This document shows positions 21,424 through 30,900 of a DNA stretch of 38,098 nucleotides, piece after piece. A program made the position numbers and the translations under genes. Positions within the stretch are counted from its first letter, which is position 1, and each line of letters opens with the position of its first letter. The notes beneath the pieces were generated by a model. That model searched no databases and was not told where the DNA came from. It was given only the letters and a program-made list of their open reading frames with translations. Source of the DNA: Burkholderiales bacterium (lineage in GTDB: Bacteria > Pseudomonadota > Gammaproteobacteria > Burkholderiales > Burkholderiaceae_B); the NCBI GenBank assembly GCA_027484315.1, contig JAIXTE010000147.1:1-38098 (forward strand). The letters are read 5' to 3'.

Positions 21424-23902
21424 GAATACGGGCGTTATTAGTTCCGATGAGATAGACATTCGGAAGATACGTCGAGACAGTCGGCCGGCATACGTTCGTT
21501 TCCATGCGTGGTGCACGGATCCTGCAAATACTTTGTTTATATTGGGCTCGATGGCTACCCTGCTAGTCCTGGTTCCCGCTCTTTTGGTACCGGTCTTCCT
21601 CCTCTACGTCATTCTTTCTCTGATGCTTTCAGGGTTAAAAATCAAGATGCCGGTTCGAGTTCCAATTAATGCGAACACCACCGACTTTAGTGAACCCAAC
21701 CCGGAAAGGAAGAATAAATTTCTCAATGGCAAGGGCATATTTTATCTTGGTCATGATCGGTCCCCGGAGGGAAATCAAGAGCAAGTTTTCGCATCGGACA
21801 GTGATGCAAGGACACATTTTTTTGCTCTCGGGACCACGGGCAGCGGTAAGACACAGGCACTATTGAGTTGGGCTTTTAACTCATTGTCGTGGGGTTCCTC
21901 GTTCATCTACATCGACGGGAAAGCTGATAACAACCTGGTTTACCAGAGTTATGCGATGTGTAGGCGGGTTGCAAGGGAAGATGACTTCTTTGTGATCAAC
22001 TTTACAACCGGCGATAGGGATGCCTTTGAGCTTCGTCGCGAAGATAAGTACAACAGCAACACGATCAATCCTTTTGCTGTCGGAAGTGCGAACGCACTTA
22101 CACAACTTGTAAGCTCCTTGATGCCGGAATCGGGTGGCGATAATGCCATGTGGCAGGGTCTGGCTATTGGTATGGTAAATGCTGTCATCAATGGTTTGTG
22201 TTACAAAAGGTTCCAGGATGGCTTTACTATCGATGCCGGCATACTCCGGGACTATATTGAACTTTCCATGCTCATCAAGCTCACCCGTGAGTTTGATTCC
22301 CGCTCTGATGCGCCAAAGGATCTCGTATTTAAGCCGCTGAAAACCTATTTGATGAACTTGCCTGGATTTGACTGGGAGATCAATCTGGTAAGAGAGCAGC
22401 CCGTTTCGGAGGATACGAAAAAACAGCATGACTTCAGGTCTATGCAGTTTCTCCGGCAGTTAACCATGCTTGCTGATACCTATGGTTCCGTGTTTAAAGC
22501 ACAGATCCCCGAAGTAGACATGCTCGACGTCGTGCTAAAACGCAGGATTGTCATTGTGTGTATTCCCTCCCTTGAAAAAAGTGAGGAAGAATCACAAGGC
22601 GTTGGGAAGCTGGTTATTTCCAGCATCAAGTTGATGATGGCAAAGACCCTGGGCGCTGATGTCGAGGGGGATTATGATGACGCGGTTGGATCAAAACCCA
22701 CCAAAAGTAAGTCGCCCTTTGTTGCCATATTTGACGAACTTGGATACTACTTCACGAAGGGTCTGGCGGCAATGTTTGCCCAGGCACGTGGTCTTGGGTT
22801 TGCGCTTTTCGCAGCAGGACAGGACCTATCCGCGATGATGAAAGGGTCCAATAAAGAAGAAGCCGAATCCGTTGTTGCCAACACCAAGTTCAAAATCTCT
22901 CTAGCCATGGAAGACCCCGAGCGAACTGCAGATTTGATCATCAAGACGGCCGGCAAAGCAATTGTTTCCGAAGTGGCCGGTTACGAAGGAAAGATGGGCT
23001 CGGTTACTTCAGCGACATACAAAGATAACCTTAACGCCACAATCCAGGAAAGGAATAGGCTCACGCTTGAGGAGCTTAGAGACATGGACTCCGGTGAATC
23101 GGTGCTTCTTTGGAGAGACCGTATCATCCGCATGCAAAATTTCTACGTGTTCAGCGGGCCCGGTGCAATTGGCGAGGGCGGCTCACACAGGCTTAATCAG
23201 TTGCTTTCTTGCTTCTGCCCCGGAAAAGATGAAATCATGGTGGCAGCCAAAGAGCTGCCCCCGATTAAGAAAGACCCGGTTTCGTCCATCCTCTCCGTTT
23301 TGCTTTCTGGAGAGCCTGCAGAGACTGGGGAGACAGATGATATTGGCGACCAAATTATTGTTCATTCTTTGGCACCCCTAAATCTTGATAAGAATAAATC
23401 CGGCATAGAGACAGAATTAGGGATCTATTATCGATTCCGTGAGCTATTTGAAGAAACCGGTAAGGGCACTCATTCCGCCCGCAGGCGCTCCGGTTCCGGG
23501 CCTTCTCTTAACCCCAGCGTCCAAAGGAAATCCATGGATGCTGGAGCGACTCCCGTAATTGAGGAGACGGGTTTCCGCATCAACTTTGAGAAGATATTTA
23601 CCGAGGATACAGAAGCCATCTATCCAGTTGTTCCGGTCCTCAATTATTCAAAACTTGACCTTGCGGTCGACTTTGTCAACGGCAAGCCGACCATCAATGA
23701 GACGGCCTGGATAGTTAATCTTGACCCCGAAACAAAAACCTCTCTGGAAACCCTTGATACCCTCCTTGAGTCGAGGGAGAGCTCCGCGGAGAGTATCACC
23801 CGCACCCTTAACTATCAGGCGAAACCCGAGGGGTTCTTGAGTCGAGAACTTCACGAGATAGGCCCTGATTTCAACAGCAAGAAGTCTGGATTTATTGCTT
23901 AG
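21416..23902 (+). CDS. dotL: DotL/IcmO/TrbC type IV coupling ATPase
   Basis: An 828-aa VirD4-like coupling protein. It has N-terminal membrane segments at about 37-72 (LFILGSMATLLVLVPALLV). Walker A is GTTGSGKT (about residues 139-146), and Walker B is FVAIFDELGYY (about 436-442, D440 E441). The usual AARE region and a C-terminal tail of ~200 residues follow. It hands the relaxase-DNA complex and protein substrates to the channel. The C-terminal tail is the part that binds DotN, IcmS and IcmW in Legionella; the last ~130 residues here are mostly acidic and variable, so accessory adaptors may differ. It overlaps dotN by 8 nt. In Legionella dotO (icmB) follows dotN; here dotL does, so the order is rearranged. 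Confidence 0.93.
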   Translation: MAKNTGVISSDEIDIRKIRRDSRPAYVRFHAWCTDPANTLFILGSMATLLVLVPALLVPVFLLYVILSLMLSGLKIKMPVRVPINANTTDFSEPNPERKNKFLNGKGIFYLGHDRSPEGNQEQVFASDSDARTHFFALGTTGSGKTQALLSWAFNSLSWGSSFIYIDGKADNNLVYQSYAMCRRVAREDDFFVINFTTGDRDAFELRREDKYNSNTINPFAVGSANALTQLVSSLMPESGGDNAMWQGLAIGMVNAVINGLCYKRFQDGFTIDAGILRDYIELSMLIKLTREFDSRSDAPKDLVFKPLKTYLMNLPGFDWEINLVREQPVSEDTKKQHDFRSMQFLRQLTMLADTYGSVFKAQIPEVDMLDVVLKRRIVIVCIPSLEKSEEESQGVGKLVISSIKLMMAKTLGADVEGDYDDAVGSKPTKSKSPFVAIFDELGYYFTKGLAAMFAQARGLGFALFAAGQDLSAMMKGSNKEEAESVVANTKFKISLAMEDPERTADLIIKTAGKAIVSEVAGYEGKMGSVTSATYKDNLNATIQERNRLTLEELRDMDSGESVLLWRDRIIRMQNFYVFSGPGAIGEGGSHRLNQLLSCFCPGKDEIMVAAKELPPIKKDPVSSILSVLLSGEPAETGETDDIGDQIIVHSLAPLNLDKNKSGIETELGIYYRFRELFEETGKGTHSARRRSGSGPSLNPSVQRKSMDAGATPVIEETGFRINFEKIFTEDTEAIYPVVPVLNYSKLDLAVDFVNGKPTINETAWIVNLDPETKTSLETLDTLLESRESSAESITRTLNYQAKPEGFLSRELHEIGPDFNSKKSGFIA

Positions 23903-23910
23903 AACTCACC

Positions 23911-24465
23911 ATGCTTAATAGACGAGATTTTTTAAAAGCTGCGCTTTTGGCAACTGCGACACCTTCCCTGATCATGCCAGAGGATATCCAAGCTTCATCA
24001 CCAAAACCTTGGCTCAATATGACGTCCATGCCCCTATACCTCAAGCGAGGCAAAGATGTTGCCCGGCTAGATCTTCGGGAGGTTGGGCACTTCTCTACAT
24101 TTAGATATCTAACCAGGGATGTTAAGGCCAACACGATTGGCTATCCAGACCCGGATTTGGCAGGGTTGGTCTCCTGGATTCAAGCTGTCGTTGCCACGCG
24201 CAGGGGTGTTTTAGAGCCTTTCGTTATCACGAGTGGATTACGCACAAAAGCAACCAATCGGGCTATTGAAGGTGCAGCTCAAAACAGCATGCATCTGCCA
24301 GATGAAAGAGGCGTGTTCAGGGCTATCGATCTGTATTCCCCAAAGGTGTCCCCGTCTGAGATAGCCGAACTAGCTAAGGCAGCGCGCGAGGGCGGTGTTG
24401 GTCTATATTCCTCACGGGGTTTCTTGCACATAGATACCGGCCGAGTGAGAGCCTGGGGAAAGTAA
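23911..24465 (+). CDS. Tat-exported M15-type peptidoglycan hydrolase (DUF882-like)
   Basis: A 184-aa protein with a twin-arginine signal (NRRDFLKAALLATATPSLI), so it is exported folded. The rest resembles the DUF882 / peptidase M15_2 family of zinc DD- or LD-peptidases. TSGLR is at about 108-112. The zinc ligands are probably H128 and D140 (SMHLPDERGVFRAID, an insertion-bearing form of SxHxxGxAxD) and H173 (FLHIDTG). Conjugation systems usually carry such an enzyme to open the cell wall locally. It starts 8 bp after dotL with no clear Shine-Dalgarno, so translation may depend on coupling, and ends the transfer operon at a terminator. Confidence 0.85.
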   Translation: MLNRRDFLKAALLATATPSLIMPEDIQASSPKPWLNMTSMPLYLKRGKDVARLDLREVGHFSTFRYLTRDVKANTIGYPDPDLAGLVSWIQAVVATRRGVLEPFVITSGLRTKATNRAIEGAAQNSMHLPDERGVFRAIDLYSPKVSPSEIAELAKAAREGGVGLYSSRGFLHIDTGRVRAWGK

Positions 24466-24468
24466 AGC

Positions 24469-24492
24469 AAACCGCCCTAACGGCGGTTTTTT
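24469..24492 (+). terminator. rho-independent terminator of the transfer operon
   Basis: AAACCGCC (24469-24476) pairs with GGCGGTTT (24482-24489) across a CTAAC loop, ending in a T-run to 24492. It closes the unit that ends with the hydrolase gene. Confidence 0.9.
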
Positions 24493-24505
24493 AATCAAAC
24501 AATAA

Positions 24506-24534
24506 TTGACAAAGCGAGAAAAAAAGGGTAGCAT
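24506..24534 (+). promoter_or_regulatory. sigma70 promoter of the nuclease operon
   Basis: TTGACA (24506-24511), a perfect -35, and TAGCAT (24529-24534) are 17 bp apart. The leader to the ATG at 24621 is about 80 nt. Confidence 0.75.
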
Positions 24535-24620
24535 TATTTCTCTTTCTGCATTTCAACCTCTTTGTTTTGTGGTTTTATTAAATCAAGAAAAATAGAATCA
24601 TTGAACATTGTGAGGTAATC

Positions 24621-26171
24621 ATGAAAAACATGAAATTCTTGGATCTAGTAAACAGCGCTGTCGGGATGATTAAATCAAGCGTACCGGACGCCGACATTAT
24701 TTTCGAGAAGGATGAAGAAAGGCTTCGTTTCTGGGTAGAGCACATTCTCAACACAGATCCGGAGCGCCTGGAGTGGCATATTTGCAGGTTGCAAGGATTC
24801 GGCGGCTCGGATATCGGCCCCTTGGCCATAGAACTCATCCATAACGGCTACGCCGCTCTCCCCAACCATCACGCGAGAAATGTAATCGCTCAGAAATTAT
24901 GCCTTGAAGTTCCAAAACGTCCAACCTTTGCTATGCGGGTGGGTACGCTGATCGAGCCTGATGCGAAAAAGGTATTGATCGAAAGAATTCTGAGAGCTGG
25001 AGGGCGTGTCGACTCAGAAGCACACGCTGCCATTCGCCGCTGGAATTCCGACTTGGATATGCGCCTTGCCAAGGGCGAAAAGTTTAAGTACATGGTGGGC
25101 GAGCCTGATCTCATTTTTGTTATTGATAACCTGAGATATGTGACCGATATTAAGTATTCCTCAGACAAGGCCGACACGGAAATCCTTGAAGAGTATGTTT
25201 ACCAAGTTCATCACTACGCAAAAATCCTGGAGGAGGGCTTAGATTTACCCGTCCACGGGCTCAGACTTTCAAAATATGTTCCAGATGATGACGGTTATCC
25301 CGAAGCCAAGACCTTTGTTGTTCACAAAGAACAGGCTCGCTATCTAGATATTGAGAATGCGATCTCGATAGCATCTGACTTCCGCATCAAAGGGATGCTT
25401 CCACCCTATCAGACGCGTTCAATACCAAACATCAGTGACCCTGAGGAACTGAAAACGATCGCCGACTATACAAACGAATATTTTTCTTGGTCAACGATCG
25501 AAAAAAAAGCGGTAGAGCGAAAACAGCAAATACGAGTTCAGGTCGAGAGCCTTGCAAACCAGTTGACGCTGGATTTCGGAATGGATAACCGTATGAAGGG
25601 CTCTCTGGGAACTCTTCGGGTTGGTCTAATGAATATTGGTTTTTCTCTGGACATCAATACTCAAAGTCTCTTGGAGGAACTGATTTCCAAAGGTGCAATT
25701 AAGTCCGCAGATGAAGTTACATCGAAATCCAAGGAACTAGATCAGGACCGAGTGATGCACTTTATTCAAGATCACTGCGAAAAAACAGGCCTGAAGTTTG
25801 AAGACGTCCTTTCGTCTCTCTCAAAAATGGAAATAGATGAAGACAAACTCATGAGAATCGCGGTAAACGAGTTCGGTGATGATCCAATCCCAGGCGTAAT
25901 CCAGAAGATCCGTCTATCGGAGTCAAAGTCTAAGGGTGTTGGAATAGAGGAATGTCGTGAGCTTGCAGAGGAGAGCCTTGCTGGCGTGTCACGTTTAATC
26001 AAGGCTCAGGCAGACATCAATACAACCGGTTCGTTGGCCAAGCCATCACCCACGAAGAAGAAGGCGACCAGCATTGCGGCGCCTAAAGAGACCGATGCGG
26101 TACTGCAGGCAACCGACAGCGCGCCAAATCAAAAGCCAGTGGTAAGCGATCTATTTAATATGAAGTTTTAA
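24621..26171 (+). CDS. YqaJ/lambda-Exo-like PD-(D/E)xK exonuclease
   Basis: A 516-aa protein with GAGG about 6 nt before its ATG. The N-terminal ~260 residues have the YqaJ / lambda exonuclease signature: FGGSDIG (60-66), GTLIEPDAKK (E112), then GEPDLIFVID (D163) and TDIKYS (D176, K178), the PD...DxK metal site. Lambda Exo has ExK here, so this member has Asp in place of Glu. Such enzymes chew 5' strands of double-stranded DNA to expose 3' tails for annealing or RecA. The later half (about 270-516) is an extra helical region with a Lys/Pro/Ala-rich linker ending in SDLFNMKF. The next gene begins 47 bp later and would then be expected to be the annealing partner, as in lambda exo-bet. Confidence 0.85.
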   Translation: MKNMKFLDLVNSAVGMIKSSVPDADIIFEKDEERLRFWVEHILNTDPERLEWHICRLQGFGGSDIGPLAIELIHNGYAALPNHHARNVIAQKLCLEVPKRPTFAMRVGTLIEPDAKKVLIERILRAGGRVDSEAHAAIRRWNSDLDMRLAKGEKFKYMVGEPDLIFVIDNLRYVTDIKYSSDKADTEILEEYVYQVHHYAKILEEGLDLPVHGLRLSKYVPDDDGYPEAKTFVVHKEQARYLDIENAISIASDFRIKGMLPPYQTRSIPNISDPEELKTIADYTNEYFSWSTIEKKAVERKQQIRVQVESLANQLTLDFGMDNRMKGSLGTLRVGLMNIGFSLDINTQSLLEELISKGAIKSADEVTSKSKELDQDRVMHFIQDHCEKTGLKFEDVLSSLSKMEIDEDKLMRIAVNEFGDDPIPGVIQKIRLSESKSKGVGIEECRELAEESLAGVSRLIKAQADINTTGSLAKPSPTKKKATSIAAPKETDAVLQATDSAPNQKPVVSDLFNMKF

Positions 26172-26218
26172 CCGGGGCAACCCACTCTTACGCGAAAGTC
26201 GAAATTACGGAGACGATA

Positions 26219-27766
26219 ATGAAAGATGATTTCTTAGCACAGTTGAAGCAGAATAACGGTGGCATGACCGCCCCACGTGAGCGCATGAGCTCCTACCGAA
26301 CCATTGCTGTGACAGGGTACCCCGATGCGGAGACTGTTAATGGTGTCGAGGTGGAAATCACCCCAGACGGCCTTGCATATAAGCAGGATAAAAATGGTCA
26401 CAATATCGAGCTCAGCTTCAAGTTGTCTAAGGACATCAAAAGCGATCGACCACCCCGTATTTCCGCAATCAGAACAAGCGAGCGCGGCTGGGAAGAGTAC
26501 GTAAACCGCAAAACAGTGCAGTTCCAGCAACTCCTGGATGGAAATCCTGACCACGGTTTGGAAGGCGAGTTGTACGACAATCTGCTTCAGGTCATGGAAG
26601 ACCGAATGAGCTTCGAGGGCGCTCTAAAGAAGAGTACCAAGATTGTGCAGCACGGTGGCATCCTTCAATTTGACGGCGTATCCAACAAGGGAACCCACTT
26701 TGAAGCAAGCTGGATGAAAACTCTGTCGCGCGCCTGGGGGGAGTCCGTTGTAGTACCGCAGGGTGACGCAATGATCCATATCCATCCAGTGTCTATTAGC
26801 GTGGACAACGGGCGAGGTAAAACTTATCCAGTGATTGGTGCTGAGGCGGTCGATATCATCAACCGCCTCTCCCCAACTGAAGCGGAAGAAAAAGCCAACA
26901 TCTCCGTGGATATTCTTCTCACCCGTTTGGCCAAAACCACCCGCAATAACGTTGCTGCCCTCATGTCTGAGCAGTTTGATCTTCTGTCCAATCTCGGGGT
27001 AGGTAAGTCTGCAGCAATCATGACCCGAATTTTTGCACCAAATGATCCGGCGCACCCCATCTCGATTTCAACTGCCGAGATTGGCGCCGAGCCTATCGAG
27101 GGTGTGTTCAATGACGACGGGACACAAAAATACAAATTGCGCGATACCGGAAGCGCCGTCCATCGTATTTTCAACACACCGTCAGGGATGACAAAACCAG
27201 ATGGCGAACCAATGAATCGCGGGGAGCTATTTGAGAGGGCGCTTGAGCACGGAGCGATTATTGAGGTTACCCCCCTCATCAAGACCTCCCAGTCGAAACT
27301 GGCCAAGCAAAATATCATCAAGAACAACGGAACAATGCGACCAGGTGACGCACTGATGACGGTGTGCACTGGCGAGTTTATCCCTGACCTGGACGAAGAG
27401 GGTAACCAGAAGTTTAAGGTGGGCAGCGACATGTCTGGTGAAACACAGATCCCTATTTTCACTTACCAGCCTCGCTATACATACCTGCAGGCAGCGGCGC
27501 TTTCCAGACCGATGGACCAGGACCGTGGGGTTATGCTCAAGAACGCGATGCATATGCCCGCAACCAACAAGAGCATGATTGCGATTCCAGTTGGTGTTTA
27601 TTCCAAAAATGGTGCCACAGTCAAACCAATGGCAATGATGGGAGGGTCTTCAAATTTTTTGGACTCAGTGAGGGCGCAGAACGATCAGAAGGATGATCTT
27701 TCAGACATGCCTGCAGCATCACTATCCCGGGCTCCTTCAACAACCGGATTTGACAACAATTTCTAA
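26219..27766 (+). CDS. hypothetical protein, 515 aa, putative partner of the exonuclease
   Basis: A soluble protein with GGAG about 7 nt before the ATG. I recognise no family. The sequence is rich in beta-prone stretches with many Gly and Asp turns, and holds a His-containing motif (MIHIHPVSISVDNGRG). It contains no Walker motif: the GVGKS that appears near residue 260 is not in a nucleotide-binding context. The C-terminus is Ser/Pro-rich and ends in TTGFDNNF. It lies in an operon directly after a lambda-Exo-like nuclease, the usual place for a single-strand annealing protein, and its SSB-like tip fits a single-stranded DNA role. This is inference only; a structural protein is an alternative. 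Confidence 0.75.
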   Translation: MKDDFLAQLKQNNGGMTAPRERMSSYRTIAVTGYPDAETVNGVEVEITPDGLAYKQDKNGHNIELSFKLSKDIKSDRPPRISAIRTSERGWEEYVNRKTVQFQQLLDGNPDHGLEGELYDNLLQVMEDRMSFEGALKKSTKIVQHGGILQFDGVSNKGTHFEASWMKTLSRAWGESVVVPQGDAMIHIHPVSISVDNGRGKTYPVIGAEAVDIINRLSPTEAEEKANISVDILLTRLAKTTRNNVAALMSEQFDLLSNLGVGKSAAIMTRIFAPNDPAHPISISTAEIGAEPIEGVFNDDGTQKYKLRDTGSAVHRIFNTPSGMTKPDGEPMNRGELFERALEHGAIIEVTPLIKTSQSKLAKQNIIKNNGTMRPGDALMTVCTGEFIPDLDEEGNQKFKVGSDMSGETQIPIFTYQPRYTYLQAAALSRPMDQDRGVMLKNAMHMPATNKSMIAIPVGVYSKNGATVKPMAMMGGSSNFLDSVRAQNDQKDDLSDMPAASLSRAPSTTGFDNNF

Positions 27767-27783
27767 TTGTCATTTTTGCTAAC

Positions 27784-27808
27784 AAAAGGCCCCAGTGGGG
27801 CCTTTTTT
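27784..27808 (+). terminator. rho-independent terminator
   Basis: AAAAGGCCCC (27784-27793) pairs with GGGGCCTTTT (27797-27806) across a 3-nt loop (AGT), with T-run to 27808. This strong hairpin closes the exonuclease operon. Confidence 0.92.
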
Positions 27809-27917
27809 ATTGATGCTAACTAGCAGTCCCATTCTGCATTTTCAATCCCAAGTATTCGAGGATCTTTGAAGTTTATCCCCTATCATTATTGGAGAAAAAA
27901 CCAATCAGGATAGAGCG

Positions 27918-30900
27918 ATGTCAAAAAAAAAGTGGCTAGATTTTTCACCCTATAACGCCGAAGCTGTCATTCTGCGCCCACTTCAAAAACGCAGCTTTTA
28001 TCTGATTAAAGGGCTGGTTCCAGGCTCCGAGGAATTTAACTCGATACTATCCCTCAAGAACGGACTGGGAAAAGAAATCTTCAAGCAAAAGGATGGAGAG
28101 AATGGGGAAGTCCACCTTTACACCGATGCGAATTTCGTACCCCTTTCATCTATTCATAAATGTCTTCCTAATGCCCAGCTCACCGAAGTGGAGCCAAAAA
28201 ACGTACTGTTGGATGCCAACAATTTGGCACTCTCGGATGACGTGGATCGAAACCGCTTTGCTGAAAGCATGTTTAAGGACATTACGCCGGCGGGCACCAA
28301 CTATCATGGCGATACGGTTTATTTAAACCAGTTTGTCCGTGCTATTCATCGAACAGACAAACAGGGCTCCTCTCATTTTATTTACGAAGACCAGCTAGAC
28401 GATCCGGCCGCATTCTTTAGACTGCCGCAAGATCCATCGCTTAAAAACGATGCTCTGGATTTGTGCGCTCAGGGTTTAAATTTCTCTATTGCTGAAGGGA
28501 AGAAACTCCGCTCCGAAGACATCCTGGGAGTCCTTTCCGCTATTTATGAGGTCCCAACTCAGTCCATTTCATTGTCGACGGATCCAAGGGCAAGCGACCT
28601 GCTTAACCGAGTACTACTCAATATCTCAAAGGATTCACTGCTTGAGAAGCCCGTAACCTCCGACTTTGATCGGCAGTTTCTCCAGGCTGTCAAAGCATTT
28701 GAATTCGCACCCGAGCTTTTCGATAAAAGACCACAAACGATTGTTCCAAAGAAGTACGCTGATCCGGCGCCGATGGTCATGGCTTTACGGTCTATGCTAT
28801 CTGTTCGAAGCGAATTGAATCTCTCCTTGTTTGTTTCCAATAGCCCTTCGCTTACGGCTTTGAGTTTCGATGCATCAAAGACATCATTTCATTGTGACAA
28901 TGAGATGTCGGTTCGACAGTCGAAGAAAATCAATCCTGCAGTCGCTGTGGTGAAAGGGGATTGGTATGTTCACAAATTCGGAACAATAAAACCCGATGTA
29001 GTTGTCGTAGAGCCGGAACTGACGGCTTTTAAGGACAACTACAAGCATGAGGACCTATCAAGTTCTAGAGTGGACTTCCTCAAGGCGTACAAGGCGCTTC
29101 TGGATCGGAACGATCTTGGTGTTGGATTGGTAAAACTATGCTCTCTCGATTCAGTTGTTGGCGTGAAGAAGACGCTTGGATCCGGTAAAGGTGTCAGTTC
29201 AATTAAGGACTTCGTGAAGTTCGTTGGCCAGCGTTTCGAGGTGCTAGGTTTTGCGGAAATCCATCATAGCTTGTTAGAGAAAGCCGGTGCAAGTTTCTCT
29301 AATGCCCTCATCGTCGTGGGAGAGAGAAGGCCCGACGTATATCCGAAGTTCTCAATCACGACTGACATACCTCAGTATGTCCCAGAGGCCATTCGATCCT
29401 GGGAGGATGTCAATAGATTTGCATCATCAGTGAAATCTGTTATCAATTCAGAGTTGATTTACAGTCGAATCCTCGAAGCGTCTGCAGATGAAAGCCTCGC
29501 TGCAAAATCCAGACCTGAACAGTTGGGCTTGCTCTCAGATGATGCAGAAACTGTTGTTCCGATATTCAAGGGGCGTGCCAGCAAATCCGTTCGGCAATCA
29601 CCGGAAGGCGATATCAGCAAAAGCCTCCTTGAGAAGATAGCGAAGGATGCCTCTGAGGCGGATTCGGAAGACGATCAAGATCTACTTGAGGAAGCCAATG
29701 AAGAGGTTTTCACTCTCGGAAGATCGAGAGTTATTGACCCCTTCGCTGAGCGCAGGAAGCGCTCCGTAGAGGAGGTGGAAAGCTATTCCTACGAGGATGC
29801 GCTTGATGGTTTCCAGTTGGATCCGATGTTTGCCCGTTACGCAGATCAGGTCCTGTTTGACCCATCAGTAATCAAGATTCAAGAGGAGGATGAAAACCGT
29901 CTTGATCGGGGCAAGAAAACTCATAAAGAGGAGAGTTCCTATCAGTCGCCCACCAAGCTCATAAGTAGACTTAAGGAACCGGCGTCCATGGTCCCCCGAA
30001 ACCTGGTGGGCCCCATGTCTTATGCGGCAGACCAAATCAGGGGGAAGCTGCAGGACATTGATTTGTTTGTTGGTAGCAAGCTTAGGATGACCCAAAGTGA
30101 GATGTCCGAAGTCTTCTCCGGCGAGCAAATTGACGCTATTGGGCTTGCAATTCTTCGTGCTGAATCCAATAAAGGGTTCATCCTTGCTGACCAAACAGGG
30201 CTAGGAAAAGGGCGCGTTATTGCAGGCCTTGCCCGGTATTCGAAGTTCAACAATATTCCATTTATGTTCATCACGGAAAAGGCTCAACTCTTTTCCGATT
30301 TCTTCAGGGATTTGAAGGATATCAAGTCCGACCACCTATTCAAAAATATCCTCACTATTAATGATGACTCGAAGGCAAACATTTACGACGAAATCACTGG
30401 CGAACTGATTTACAAAAGAGATCCGATTAAGACCGCCCAGGTTTTCTCCCGAATGGAAGCAAACGAGGCCTCGCTTAAGTCCAACGGTGTGGACCTGTGT
30501 TTTGCAACTTATTCGCAGTTCAGGCACAAAGATTCCATTAAAACCAAATGGATGAAAGAGCAAGCGTGCAGGGGGGCTTTCCTTGCCATGGATGAGTCCC
30601 ACAACGCATCTGGGCAATCCACCACCGCGGAGGTTTTCAGGCAGGCGTCTCAGCAGTCCCACTCAGCCATTTCCAGTTCGGCAACTTACGCAAAAAATGC
30701 GAAGTCTCTGGCCGCTTACTCTACGGTGTTCCCAGACAATATGTCTGTGGAAGAAGTTCAGGAGGTTCTTGAGGCTGGCGGAGAACCTGCTTCGGAAATT
30801 GTGGCTTCGATGTTGGCTGCCGATGGGTCGCTTTGGAGGCGTGAACATGACCTCTCAAAGTTGAAGTTCGAGACAAAGATTGACACACAAAACCTTGAGC

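Noticed and set aside
26999-27016. GVGKS as a Walker A motif in the 515-aa protein
   Set aside because: It lacks the preceding beta strand and GxxxxGK spacing, and no Walker B or other ATPase motif follows.
26824-27462. 212-aa frame on the minus strand inside the 515-aa gene
   Set aside because: It is antisense to a well-supported gene, has no ribosome site and its composition follows from the codon pattern of the opposite strand.
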